Positions 54,271 to 63,846 of a stretch of DNA of 64,000 bases are shown here, one piece after another. The notes below the pieces were generated by a model. It made no database searches, was not told the DNA's origin, and worked only from the letters and a program-made list of their open reading frames with translations. The position numbers and the translations under genes were made by a program. The stretch is from NCBI GenBank assembly GCA_017407115.1, contig JAFQXD010000062.1, positions 1 to 64,000 on the forward strand, in the 5' to 3' direction. The stretch's first letter is position 1, and each line of letters opens with the position of its first letter. This stretch comes from Methanobrevibacter sp. (lineage in GTDB: Archaea > Methanobacteriota > Methanobacteria > Methanobacteriales > Methanobacteriaceae).

Positions 54271-55980
54271 ATGAACTTTAAAGAACATAAAAAAGATATA
54301 GTCGCAATATCCTCCCTATTACTCATCATAACAATAATTACATTATTATTGTTGAATATTGATGGAAAAGTAGGAGTCTACTACGTTAGGGACGTTTTCT
54401 TCTATTTGAATAATGCTCTTTTTTATGCAGGCTATGACATAGGCCTTACAAACACAAGAGGGCTGTCCCCATTAATACCAATGATAACCTCTATCTTTTT
54501 CAGAATGGGATTCGTGTCTGACTTTACAATCATTGCAGTGAGCAGTGCATTCTATATATTTGCAGCCCTTGGAATGTATTTCCTGTTAAGGTTAAGATTT
54601 GATGAAATTTTAAGTTTCACAGGCTCAATGGTCTTATCAACATTTCCATTGGTTATTGTATGGGTAACCAAAGGAATGCTGGACATTCCGGGAGTATGCC
54701 TGTCAATCTGGGCAGTTTATTTCATGATACTGTCCTTTAGACGAGACATTAAGTTTTTATATATTGCATTTCCGCTGATAATATTGGGCTTTTTTACAAG
54801 ATATACTGTATTGTTGATGGTGCCTGTATTATTGATTCAATTTTTATTGGTAGATGACCCTATAACCTACATTAAAAATAATATAAAAAGCATTTTTGGA
54901 GGAATTGGGCTTGGAGCTTTGGTTTTTGCAATATTTATCGGAATTTATTATTATTTAAATATTGGACTGTTCTTCATGTCCCAGGGAAGCGACATTACAA
55001 ACTCCACACACAATGCTATAATGGCTCCAAATAATGTGCTTTATTATATCAAAAACTTTTTAATCTATATTGGAACACAAAACTTCATCCCATATTCATT
55101 AAAACCTGGTGCATTCATAATAGATAAAATGCAGTGGGTTGGAGGTTTCCCATCAATAATATCATATATTCTGATCGTGATTTTATTGGCTGGATTAATC
55201 TTATACTTGAAAAAATTATTCAGTGGCGAAAATAAGGAAATTTTGAAAAAAGAAAATAAAACACTTAAATTGGCAATATTTGCCATTGCATTACTCTTAT
55301 TTTTAATTACATTTTTAAAGGTGTCTGTAGTCGTTTCAGTAGTTCTTATCTCAATATCACTATTGGCGCTTTATAGATTATTGAAAAAGACAAATATGGA
55401 AGATATAAACTTTGATTTTATCATGTTCTATTGGTTTGCCGTGAATTTTACTTTCATTACATACTATCACATAAAGGTGGATCGATATTTCATGCCAATA
55501 CTCCCTGTAGTCGCATATTTTGTGATACTGTCCCTCACATTGATATTTGATAAATTCAAAACCAGAAAATATATGGACAAAATTAAAATAATCGCACCAA
55601 TAGGATTGGTTTGCTTAATACTGTTATGTTCCGGAGTATTTGCCCTTTCAAATTCACCACACACATTTGATAACCAGATGCATCCTAATTTCTTTACTGC
55701 AGCTGCAGAAGAAAAAGCCGTCGGAGAATGGCTAATGGCAAATGACCCAAACTATGCGAATGAAACCATTTGGGCAGACCGGGGAGGAGACATGTCATTT
55801 ATACTGAGAATGCAAATTCCGTCATGCGAGCAGATATCAAATGACGCCAATTTTACCAGCGAAATGGTAAAACAAAACGTAACCTACTTTATTTCAAAAG
55901 ACAACAAGACTATCGGAGAACCGTATGTTAAAGTATATCAAAATGGAGAAGTGTGTTTATACTATTATAAACATGAATAA
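54271..55980 (+). CDS. GT39-like membrane glycosyltransferase
   Basis: The 569-residue protein has about 11-12 hydrophobic segments and a family-like N-terminal acidic loop (VRDVFFYLNNALFYAGYDIG). A soluble-looking C-terminal end contains WADRGGDMSFIL. It resembles the PMT/GT39 (dolichyl-phosphate sugar) group, which moves sugars from polyprenyl phosphates to surface acceptors; donor and acceptor are unknown. The ATG at 54271 follows AAGGAGAG; the GTG at 54265 lies inside that site. It is co-oriented with the DGGGP synthase gene. Confidence 0.8.
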   Translation: MNFKEHKKDIVAISSLLLIITIITLLLLNIDGKVGVYYVRDVFFYLNNALFYAGYDIGLTNTRGLSPLIPMITSIFFRMGFVSDFTIIAVSSAFYIFAALGMYFLLRLRFDEILSFTGSMVLSTFPLVIVWVTKGMLDIPGVCLSIWAVYFMILSFRRDIKFLYIAFPLIILGFFTRYTVLLMVPVLLIQFLLVDDPITYIKNNIKSIFGGIGLGALVFAIFIGIYYYLNIGLFFMSQGSDITNSTHNAIMAPNNVLYYIKNFLIYIGTQNFIPYSLKPGAFIIDKMQWVGGFPSIISYILIVILLAGLILYLKKLFSGENKEILKKENKTLKLAIFAIALLLFLITFLKVSVVVSVVLISISLLALYRLLKKTNMEDINFDFIMFYWFAVNFTFITYYHIKVDRYFMPILPVVAYFVILSLTLIFDKFKTRKYMDKIKIIAPIGLVCLILLCSGVFALSNSPHTFDNQMHPNFFTAAAEEKAVGEWLMANDPNYANETIWADRGGDMSFILRMQIPSCEQISNDANFTSEMVKQNVTYFISKDNKTIGEPYVKVYQNGEVCLYYYKHE

Positions 55981-56142
55981 CAATGAGTCCTTAAAATATT
56001 TAAACAATTCATCAGAACTCAGTATAATGAAAAAAAATAATGTAAACAAATTCCATTTTTAAGTCAAAAATGTGAAAAATTAGAAACATATATAATAAAA
56101 AAAATAAAAAAATAATATCATAAGCAATTTAAAGAGGATAAT

Positions 56143-57663
56143 ATGAAAGTTGTATGCTGTAAGAACTGTGGTGCAAAATACCAACTCGATGATGATGACG
56201 ATATCACAACATTTGAGTGTTCTTCATGCGCAGGTGACCTAGAATACTTGGAAGAATATTCTGATGAGAAAACTACTTCTCGTTCCTCATTTATTGATTC
56301 ATTTAAGTATGATAACTCACACATTGTCCAATGTGAGGACTGCGGATTAAAATTTAAAATCAGAAGCAGTGACAGTCTACTTGATTATGAATGCGATAGC
56401 TGTGGAGGTTCCTTAAGATATTTGGATGATGAATTGAATAAGGAATTGGATAATTATATTAAGGAAAGACAAAAAGAAATCAGTACCATCAAAAAAGAAT
56501 CAAAAGCCCAAGAACCTGAACCTGAAGAAGAACAGACAGAAGATAACGCTCGCTCCTTAAAGTCAATTACAGGCAAAATAGAAAACTTCTTCTCTGAAGA
56601 GCATATGCTCGAAATCGCAAAAACCGAAAAAGAAGAGCAGGAACTTGAAGAAGCAGAAGAAACTTCTAAAACTGCAAGAACAACTATTCCTCAAGCTGTT
56701 TTATCAAAATTTGGAAAAGAATTCGCTCTACCTAAAACTAATGATTATGATATATTGAAAAATTTCCTCAAAGATGAATTTTTCAAAGGAATGAACGAAT
56801 ATTATCCAGAAAATCCTCAAAAAACCAATGAGCGATCATTTGGAAGTTTCATTGATAAGCTTAGTGTCCCTGAACCTGAAACTGGAATCGGATATACTGG
56901 TTCTGATGAGTTCGACATTAAAAGCATGGACACAAATACCACCGTCCTTCTTGTCGGAGCAGTTATTTTTGTTCTAAGTATCATTGAAATATTATTAATA
57001 AATAGCGGTGTTGGAATCGTTGCTTTATTTATTGGAGTAATCATCTTATGTTATGGAATTTATAAGACTAGAGACGTGAAAGAAACCGAAAAAAGAACAA
57101 GAATTATCAGAGAACACTTGTTAACTTTACCTGAAGAATTCTATGTATTCTACAATGTAAAGACTCCAACTTCAAACTCTAGCATTAACCATTTAGTTGT
57201 AGGTCCAACAGGAATTTATGCACTTCTCTCACAGAAATACACACCAAAACTAAGATTAGAATCTGAGAATGAAAATTTAAATTTAATAGGATCTAGCGAA
57301 TTGGATGAAGATAAAATTGAAGCAGTTCCATCTACTGGAAACATGAGCAAATTTAGATACACAACCAAACAAGCTAAATTTTCTCAAGACAATAAAATCA
57401 AACAAAAAGCTTTAAGTTTAGGTGAAGATTTAATTAACTTCCTTAATGACAACAATATCAGAAATTGTTTCGTAGAACCTCTCGTAGGATTCATAAACAA
57501 TGAAGTGGTCGTCATAAATATGCCTTTAACCGATGAGGACTTGTTCATTGAAGAATTGTTAAATCAAATCCAAACAAGCACTATTAAATTAGATTCTGAA
57601 ACAATTGACAAATGCGCTGTTTTAATTAACAACTATTCTGCAGATTGTTCTTCAGAAATTTAA
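56143..57663 (+). CDS. Zinc-ribbon, membrane-anchored NERD-like protein
   Basis: The 506-residue protein starts with two zinc ribbons (CKNCGAKYQ...CSSCAG; CEDCGLKFK...CDSCGG). A long acidic, glutamate-rich linker follows (about 105-190), then two adjacent transmembrane segments (about 266-306). The C-terminal NERD-like domain begins with EHLLTLPEEFYVFYNVKTP and carries the hallmark NHLVVGPTGIYAL. NERD domains are nuclease-related, but the catalytic residues are not clear here. It may sense or process nucleic acid near the membrane; that is a guess. A GAGG site precedes the ATG. It is probably monocistronic. Confidence 0.75.
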   Translation: MKVVCCKNCGAKYQLDDDDDITTFECSSCAGDLEYLEEYSDEKTTSRSSFIDSFKYDNSHIVQCEDCGLKFKIRSSDSLLDYECDSCGGSLRYLDDELNKELDNYIKERQKEISTIKKESKAQEPEPEEEQTEDNARSLKSITGKIENFFSEEHMLEIAKTEKEEQELEEAEETSKTARTTIPQAVLSKFGKEFALPKTNDYDILKNFLKDEFFKGMNEYYPENPQKTNERSFGSFIDKLSVPEPETGIGYTGSDEFDIKSMDTNTTVLLVGAVIFVLSIIEILLINSGVGIVALFIGVIILCYGIYKTRDVKETEKRTRIIREHLLTLPEEFYVFYNVKTPTSNSSINHLVVGPTGIYALLSQKYTPKLRLESENENLNLIGSSELDEDKIEAVPSTGNMSKFRYTTKQAKFSQDNKIKQKALSLGEDLINFLNDNNIRNCFVEPLVGFINNEVVVINMPLTDEDLFIEELLNQIQTSTIKLDSETIDKCAVLINNYSADCSSEI

Positions 57664-57676
57664 TTTTTTTCTTTTT

Positions 57677-58732
57677 TTAAAACATTTCAAAATTAATTAA
57701 AGTATCTTTAGATATATCAACAACTGCCACTTTTCCGATTATCTCATCGACTTGTGACGGAGAAATGCCCGTGCCTGGCCTTTTGAATGTAATGTCAGAT
57801 TCTTTAATAATATCTCCTTTTTTGATATCCGTTTTGGCAACGATTGACTTTCTAACTTCTTTTCTGGTTAAGGATTCACAAATCAAAGGCTGTTTATTTT
57901 TTCGGCCACTTATTTTGGATAAAAATAAAATATTTCTTTTAAAAGCGATCACATCATCAGCATCCATTGCATATTCTGAGTCTATTCCTTTCAAATTCTT
58001 ATCAAAAGTAAAATGCTTTTCTATTACAGTAGCACCATAATTAAAAGCAGTGGTTAGAACCATCATACTCTTATCAGGCCTTGTATGATCAGAATATCCT
58101 ATTTCATAATCAGGAAAATTCTGTTCCAAATCTTTAATCATCAGCAGATTTGCATCCTCATATTCTGTTGGAAAAGATAAAATTGAATGCATCACAACAA
58201 TATCGCATGTGGAAACCTCTTCAATAGTTCTGACTGCATTTTTTATTTCAACCAAGGTAGCCCCTCCAGTTGAAAGTATTATCGGCTTGTTTTTACTTGC
58301 AACATGCTTAATAAATGGAATATTTGTTAAATCAGAAGATGAAACCTTAAAAATATCCATAAACTCATCCAAATAGTCTACAGATTCCATATCATGAGGA
58401 GTAGATAAAAAAACCATACCTATTTCTTTACAGTAGGTAGCCAATTCTCTAAATTCACCAACACCGAATTTATCATATGGCCTTAATGAATCAAAGTAAA
58501 AATTTGCAGAATCAACAAGCAAATCCCCATAGGCATTTGTATCTCTTGAAATGATATTTTCCACATCATATGATTGAAACATCACCGCATCAATCCCACA
58601 GGATTGCGCCTCATCTATCAGAAACTTTGCCGCATCCATAGCAGATATCTTTTCCTGGTTGGCGAATTCAAATAGGTTAATACTTATATCTGCTATCAAA
58701 AATGGTGTTTTATTAAAAACTTTCATCATCAT
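57677..58732 (-). CDS. neuB: Sialic-acid-type synthase (NeuB family)
   Basis: The 351-residue protein has a TIM-barrel synthase domain (FLIADISINLFEFANQEKISAMDAAKFLIDEA; FLSTPHDMESVDYL; IILSTGGATL; EKHFTFDKNLKGIDSEYA). The C-terminal antifreeze-like SAF domain covers residues 285-351 (SIVAKTDIKKGDII). It condenses phosphoenolpyruvate with an N-acetyl-hexosamine to make a nonulosonic acid. The exact sugar (neuraminic, legionaminic or pseudaminic type) is not settled. The ATG (58732, 58729 or 58726) overlaps the end of the cytidylyltransferase fusion gene by 20 bases. Confidence 0.92.
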   Translation of the reverse strand: MMMKVFNKTPFLIADISINLFEFANQEKISAMDAAKFLIDEAQSCGIDAVMFQSYDVENIISRDTNAYGDLLVDSANFYFDSLRPYDKFGVGEFRELATYCKEIGMVFLSTPHDMESVDYLDEFMDIFKVSSSDLTNIPFIKHVASKNKPIILSTGGATLVEIKNAVRTIEEVSTCDIVVMHSILSFPTEYEDANLLMIKDLEQNFPDYEIGYSDHTRPDKSMMVLTTAFNYGATVIEKHFTFDKNLKGIDSEYAMDADDVIAFKRNILFLSKISGRKNKQPLICESLTRKEVRKSIVAKTDIKKGDIIKESDITFKRPGTGISPSQVDEIIGKVAVVDISKDTLINFEMF

Positions 58733-60407
58733 GCCTTTTTAAACGTTTATTAAATTCAAATTTTCTGTATTCCTCTTCAACAACAGAAGTGATATTTTCA
58801 AAACCATATCTCAAATCGATGGACAGCATCTTTTCATGCAAATCCAGTCTCAACTCATAATCATTGACAAGAGCTATGAACTGGTCGGTTATCTCCTGTT
58901 TTTCCACGGCTTCACCCAAGCCCAAATTAATAAATCCGTTGTTGCGGGTTACAAAAGCATGGGATTCTTCCCTGTTATCCTGGCACAGACATATTGTTGG
59001 AACTCCCAGTGAACAAATCTCATATATTGATTTGTTTGCAGAAGAAAATATTATATCTGCTTTAAACATGAATTCACTTATATTTGAGACATCCCTATAA
59101 ATTTGAATCAGTGGATTGGATTCATATTTAGAAATCAGTTCCTCCAATCTTTCATAACCTAAACCAACAATCACATCAATTCTTCCTTCATAATTAGTGG
59201 AGAGAATTGAATCTATTGCTTTTTCTGTCAAATTATTTGAATCTATTTCTCCAAATGCAATTAAAACCTGTTTAACCTCATTAGTAATGATTTTTGCAGG
59301 TTGATAATAAAATTCATCCCTCAAAATGAAAAATTTATGGTCTGTGAAGACATTGCTTTCCGAGAGGTCATGTTCATACAAATCATCAAATACCACATTA
59401 GCAATACCGCTACCCATGCCCAAATCTTCAAAATTAACGACAAAATAACCTTTTTCATTTAGGGCGGAAACATATTCCTCAGAGGTATCCTGAATATCAT
59501 TGACAACAATATGAGGACCATATTGGCTTAAAATATCAAATAAATCATTGGAGTCCTCATAAGTTTTATGAGAATAATTAAATTTACTTAGAATATCCAC
59601 ACCCAACTGATACCGTTCATTAGTTAAAAATAAAACATCATGAAATACCAATTTTGAAGCGATAGCCAAACATCTTTCAATATAACTGGTACCTATTTCA
59701 TTATACGCATTAACAACTATGGCTATTCTTTTTTTACGCAAGTAATTTTCAGCCATCCACCAATCCTGGAAAGTTTCGATATTGACACTCTCTTCATGGG
59801 ACACTTCAACTATACCAATATTAGCACCCAATCTGGAATCCTCATGAACAAAAGAACGTCTGGTTGCTAAAATAGCTCCGGTTTCCCTAAATGACTTTGG
59901 CAAATCATCACGGTTAACCCTTTCAATATAATTTGGGAAATACCTTTGATTGTTCTCATCATATCCCCAACTCAAATGCCTGTCATCAACAACAGAAATC
60001 ACACTGTCCAGCCCAAAATCATCAAATTTTTCAATAGCCTCATCCAATGTCTGGGTTTTTATCAATGGAGAGGTAGGTTGAAGAGTTATTACAATATCAT
60101 ATTCATCAAACGCCATTTTTTCTTTTTGAATCATAGCATCATGGATAACCGGATCAAGAAGCGCCTCATCAGTAGACAATTCTTCAGAACGCCTGACAAC
60201 ACTAGCACCGAATTTTTCAGCTATTAATGCTATTTGAGAATCATCAGTAGTGACCACAACATCATCAACATATTGAGATGCCTTAGCTACTCCTATGGAA
60301 TAAGAAATAAGAGGCTTGTTATCAAGAAGCCTTAAGTTTTTGCGAGGAATTCCTTTTGAACCTCCTCTTGCAGGAATAACTACTAAAATCATATTATTCT
60401 TAAACAT
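58713..60407 (-). CDS. neuA: CMP-nonulosonate cytidylyltransferase fused to a PseG-like domain
   Basis: The 564-residue protein begins with a NeuA-type cytidylyltransferase (residues 6-230: VVIPARGGSKGIPRKNL, then TLQPTSPL). After a short linker a second domain (about 231-564) resembles the PseG/SpsG UDP-sugar hydrolase fold: ERCLAIASKL, VVNDIQDTSEEY, VLIAFGEID, and the closing ADIIFSSANKSIYEICSLGVPTICLCQ. So one chain may release the sugar precursor from UDP and later activate the finished nonulosonic acid with CMP, with NeuB acting in between. The ATG at 60407 has a GTGG site. It overlaps neuB. Confidence 0.87.
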   Translation of the reverse strand: MFKNNMILVVIPARGGSKGIPRKNLRLLDNKPLISYSIGVAKASQYVDDVVVTTDDSQIALIAEKFGASVVRRSEELSTDEALLDPVIHDAMIQKEKMAFDEYDIVITLQPTSPLIKTQTLDEAIEKFDDFGLDSVISVVDDRHLSWGYDENNQRYFPNYIERVNRDDLPKSFRETGAILATRRSFVHEDSRLGANIGIVEVSHEESVNIETFQDWWMAENYLRKKRIAIVVNAYNEIGTSYIERCLAIASKLVFHDVLFLTNERYQLGVDILSKFNYSHKTYEDSNDLFDILSQYGPHIVVNDIQDTSEEYVSALNEKGYFVVNFEDLGMGSGIANVVFDDLYEHDLSESNVFTDHKFFILRDEFYYQPAKIITNEVKQVLIAFGEIDSNNLTEKAIDSILSTNYEGRIDVIVGLGYERLEELISKYESNPLIQIYRDVSNISEFMFKADIIFSSANKSIYEICSLGVPTICLCQDNREESHAFVTRNNGFINLGLGEAVEKQEITDQFIALVNDYELRLDLHEKMLSIDLRYGFENITSVVEEEYRKFEFNKRLKRHDDESF

Positions 60408-60495
60408 GTAAACCACTTAAAATAAATATAATAAACTATTAATTAATCTAATACTAAATATATTTATAGTATAATATTAAATCTTCGGTGTTAAT

Positions 60496-61548
60496 ATGAA
60501 TATGAAAAATATGTCTGAAAAGTTAATTGGAAAAATAAATGATTTAGCTACACCCGTTAAAATAATGCACGTGTGTGGTTCACATGAACATACAATTATG
60601 GAAAATGGAATAAGAAGTTTGCTTCCTGACGATGTGGAAATCATTGCAGGTCCTGGATGTCCTGTTTGTGTTGTACCATCACGTGAAATTGATGAAGCAT
60701 TGGAACTTATTGACAAGGGAGTTACAATAACTACTTTCGGAGACATGTTAAGAGTCCCGGGATCTGAAAGGTCTCTTGCAGATGCAAAAGCTGAAGGAGG
60801 AGATGTCAGAGTTGTTTATGGAATCAACAGAGCTATTGAAATAGCCCAAAAGGAAGACAATGATGTTGCATTCATATCTGCAGGGTTTGAAACCACTGCA
60901 CCAACAACCGCAGCGGAACTGTTGAATACTCCTCCGGAAAACTTTTCAGTCCTATCCTGCCACAGACTAATTCCACCAGCTATTGATTTTTTAATCAATT
61001 CTGGAGAAACAAGTTTGAATGCATTAATTCAACCTGGACATGTTTGTACAATCATAGGAACAAAACCTTTCGAATACTTCTCAACAGACTTTGGAATACC
61101 ACAGGCAGTAGCCGGATTTAACCCATTAGACATATTAATGTCAGTATACATGATTTTAAGACAAATTCATAATGAAACACCGAAAATAGAAAATGAATAC
61201 AAAAGAGCAGTCAGAGAAGAAGGAAACGTTGTAGCTCAAGAAATGATTGATCAAGTATTTGACGTGACTTCCAGAGAATGGAGAGGATTTCCTAAAATAC
61301 CTAATTCCATTCTGGAAATCAAAGACGAGTTTTCAGAATTTAATGCACGTGAAAAATATGACATTGAAGTGAAAGACGTTAATGAAGCGCCGAAAGGATG
61401 CATTTGCGGACCAATCTTAAGAGGGCTTGCAAGACCTGAAGACTGTAAATTATTTAGAAAAGCATGTAACCCTCTACACCCAATTGGAGCATGCATGGTA
61501 AGTAAAGAAGGAACATGCAACATTGCTCACAGATATTCAAGAGGATAA
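60496..61548 (+). CDS. hypD: Hydrogenase maturation protein HypD
   Basis: The 350-residue iron-sulfur protein works with HypC to assemble the Fe(CN)2CO group of NiFe hydrogenases. Conserved parts are VCGSHEHTI (residue ~30), GPGCPVCVVP, AGFETTAP, the PGHVCTIIG segment, and a C-terminal cysteine set GCICGPILRGLARPEDCKLF...C. The start shows GGTG-TTAAT-ATG, the same leader as in the broken adhesin but with a normal ATG. The next gene starts one base after its stop. Confidence 0.95.
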   Translation: MNMKNMSEKLIGKINDLATPVKIMHVCGSHEHTIMENGIRSLLPDDVEIIAGPGCPVCVVPSREIDEALELIDKGVTITTFGDMLRVPGSERSLADAKAEGGDVRVVYGINRAIEIAQKEDNDVAFISAGFETTAPTTAAELLNTPPENFSVLSCHRLIPPAIDFLINSGETSLNALIQPGHVCTIIGTKPFEYFSTDFGIPQAVAGFNPLDILMSVYMILRQIHNETPKIENEYKRAVREEGNVVAQEMIDQVFDVTSREWRGFPKIPNSILEIKDEFSEFNAREKYDIEVKDVNEAPKGCICGPILRGLARPEDCKLFRKACNPLHPIGACMVSKEGTCNIAHRYSRG

Positions 61549-61549
61549 C

Positions 61550-62254
61550 ATGACAATAGAAGCAATAGCCGTAGATATAGATGGAACAATTACAGATGAT
61601 ACCAGAAAAATCTGCATCTCAGCAATTGAAGCCCTGCGAAAAGCAGAAAAAGCAGGAATTCCGACAATAATCGTTACAGGCAATGTTGTAAACTATGCCT
61701 ATGCTGCCGAGGTTCTTATTGGATGCAGCGGAGGAATTGTCTGTGAAAATGGAGGAGTCGTTTTCAAGGAAGGTGAAAACAACAATGCAGTTGAAACATT
61801 GGTCGAAAAGGACTTTGTTACTTCTGCTGAAAATCACTTAAAAGAAAAATTAGGTGAAAAATTTGACATTCATGCTTCCCACGACAACATGTACAGATTA
61901 ACAGAAACCGTATTTTATAAGACCCTTAAACGGGAAGAGCTGGAAGAGGCTTTGAAAGATTTTAAATACCTGGACGAACTTGAAATCTATGACAGCGGTT
62001 TTGCACTCCATGTAACAGACAGACGTGTCAACAAAGGAACTTCACTTAAATATCTCTGTGAGAGAAATGGAATAAATATGGAAAATGTAATGGCAATCGG
62101 AGACAGCCAAAACGATGAAGATTTCCTTAAACAGGTCGGTTACAAAATAGCCGTTGGAAATGCGGAAGACAAACTAAAAGAAATCAGCACATACGCCTGC
62201 AAGAAGAAATACGGAGACGGTGTGGCTGAAGCTATCGAAAAATTTGCATTGTAG
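61550..62254 (+). CDS. Phosphoglycolate phosphatase (archaeal HAD type)
   Basis: The 234-residue HAD enzyme starts IEAIAVDIDGTITDD (nucleophile Asp in motif I) and has TGN (motif II), the lysine motif NKGTSLKYL and AIGDSQNDEDFL (motif IV). It matches the TA0175-type archaeal phosphoglycolate phosphatases. The ATG at 61550 follows GAGG and lies one base from the hypD stop, so it is co-transcribed with hypD. Confidence 0.9.
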   Translation: MTIEAIAVDIDGTITDDTRKICISAIEALRKAEKAGIPTIIVTGNVVNYAYAAEVLIGCSGGIVCENGGVVFKEGENNNAVETLVEKDFVTSAENHLKEKLGEKFDIHASHDNMYRLTETVFYKTLKREELEEALKDFKYLDELEIYDSGFALHVTDRRVNKGTSLKYLCERNGINMENVMAIGDSQNDEDFLKQVGYKIAVGNAEDKLKEISTYACKKKYGDGVAEAIEKFAL

Positions 62255-62261
62255 TGATAAT

Positions 62262-63572
62262 ATGATATATGAACTGGCTAAAAAAGCAAAGGAATCTGTA
62301 GAGAACAACTGTGACGCTTACGAAATTTATATTGATAAAACAAAACTCATAGAACTCGATTCAAAAAAAGACGAATTGAACTTTGCAAAAGAAGAAATAG
62401 AACAGGGCATCGGAATCAGAGTTATTAAAGATAATAAAATCGGTTTTGCGTTTACATCAAATTTGGAAAAAATTGCTGAAACTGCAAATCAGGCTGTTGA
62501 AAATACAAAGTTAAATAAGCAGGATGAAAATTATGAATTTTCCAAAACAGCAAAAGTGAATGATGTCAAAAAAGTTTATGACAAGAAATTTAATGACCTT
62601 GATTTAGACGAATCCGTTGAATTTCTAAAAGAGATCATATCAACCGCAACAGATAGCGGATGTGAAGTAACCGGAGCAGGATTCAGTGCAAGTGAAGGCG
62701 AATCATTAATTATCAACTCAAACGGAGTTTCAATAGAAAATAAAGGAACGGGGTTTGGAATAGGCCTATCAGTCACTATCCAAAAAGACGGCGAAATTGC
62801 TACAGCATACAATTCACAGTCTTCAAGGTTTTTTGACTTGGATGGTGTGAAATTGGCAAATGAGGTATGCAGCCTGGCAAAAAGTTCACTTGACACAAAA
62901 CCTATTGAAACCGGAGACTATGATGTTGTACTTGACTATTATGCTGCAACTGGACTTTTAAGCACATTTATGGGAGCATTTGATGGTGAAAATGTAAGAA
63001 GAGGCAGGTCAATTCTAAAAGATAAAATCGGCACTGAAATTGCAAACCCTACATTGAGCATAATCGACAATCCCCTTTTGGAAAAGGGAATGTATACTAC
63101 AAAATGTGACGGAGAGGGAAGCGTTTCTCAAAAAACAGATTTAATCAAAGACGGTATTTTAAACTCATTTATTTATGATATCTATACTGCAAATAAAGAA
63201 AATGTTGAAACAACATCAAACGGATTTAGAGGGTCTTTTTTAACAACACCTGCAATAAGTCCAAGCAATTTAGAGTTTAAATTCAGCGAAATGAGAGATT
63301 TGTCAGAAATTGACAATGGAGTGCTTACAACAAGTGTCCTTGGAGCCCATACTGCAAATCCTATTTCAGGAGACTTTTCAGTTGAAGCGAGCAATGCATT
63401 TAAAATTAAAAATGGCGAGCTGACAGAACCTATCAATAAGGCCATGATTTCCGGAAATATTTTTGAAATCATGAAAAAAGTGGAAGGTTTAAACTCACAA
63501 ATCAAACAATACGGATCATACATCATCCCTAAACTATTGGTGCATGATTTAAGAGTGGTCGGTCAAAATTAA
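62262..63572 (+). CDS. TldD/PmbA-family metalloprotease-like protein
   Basis: The 436-residue protein has the family features VENNCDAYEIYIDKT at the start and a C-terminal beta-rich domain with GVLTTSVLGAHTANPISGDFSVEASNAF. It is the PmbA (TldE) partner type, which lacks the zinc-binding HExxxH of TldD. Pairs of these proteins process small peptides. No tldD gene is present in this window. The ATG at 62262 follows a GTGAT site seven bases after the phosphatase stop. Confidence 0.88.
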   Translation: MIYELAKKAKESVENNCDAYEIYIDKTKLIELDSKKDELNFAKEEIEQGIGIRVIKDNKIGFAFTSNLEKIAETANQAVENTKLNKQDENYEFSKTAKVNDVKKVYDKKFNDLDLDESVEFLKEIISTATDSGCEVTGAGFSASEGESLIINSNGVSIENKGTGFGIGLSVTIQKDGEIATAYNSQSSRFFDLDGVKLANEVCSLAKSSLDTKPIETGDYDVVLDYYAATGLLSTFMGAFDGENVRRGRSILKDKIGTEIANPTLSIIDNPLLEKGMYTTKCDGEGSVSQKTDLIKDGILNSFIYDIYTANKENVETTSNGFRGSFLTTPAISPSNLEFKFSEMRDLSEIDNGVLTTSVLGAHTANPISGDFSVEASNAFKIKNGELTEPINKAMISGNIFEIMKKVEGLNSQIKQYGSYIIPKLLVHDLRVVGQN

Positions 63573-63586
63573 AAAAAGAAGAAAAA

Positions 63587-63838
63587 TTAAATCTTTTTTA
63601 ATTTTTCTCTATACCTATCAATTGTATCTTGTCTGTAGTCAATGGATAAATATTTGCTTGTCAATTCCTTGTTTTTATCAAAGTCTCTGATTTTCTGTTG
63701 TGCAATCTTATCAATATCTTCGTCTAACTTTTTTATTTGATTTTCAAAAGAATATTCTGAGTTCCTCACATTCATATTAGTTTTGCGCGCAATCTTTTCC
63801 AATTCTTTATCATAATCAATTTTTTCTTTATCAGACAT
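63587..63838 (-). CDS. Small coiled-coil hypothetical protein
   Basis: The 83-residue, highly charged protein is predicted by eye to be almost all helix, with heptad-like spacing from about residue 10 to 50. I do not recognise a family. The ATG at 63838 follows AGGTG, which overlaps the stop codon of the next gene upstream (ends 63847), so the two are translationally coupled. Function unknown. Confidence 0.65.
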   Translation of the reverse strand: MSDKEKIDYDKELEKIARKTNMNVRNSEYSFENQIKKLDEDIDKIAQQKIRDFDKNKELTSKYLSIDYRQDTIDRYREKLKKI

Positions 63839-63846
63839 CAAAACAC

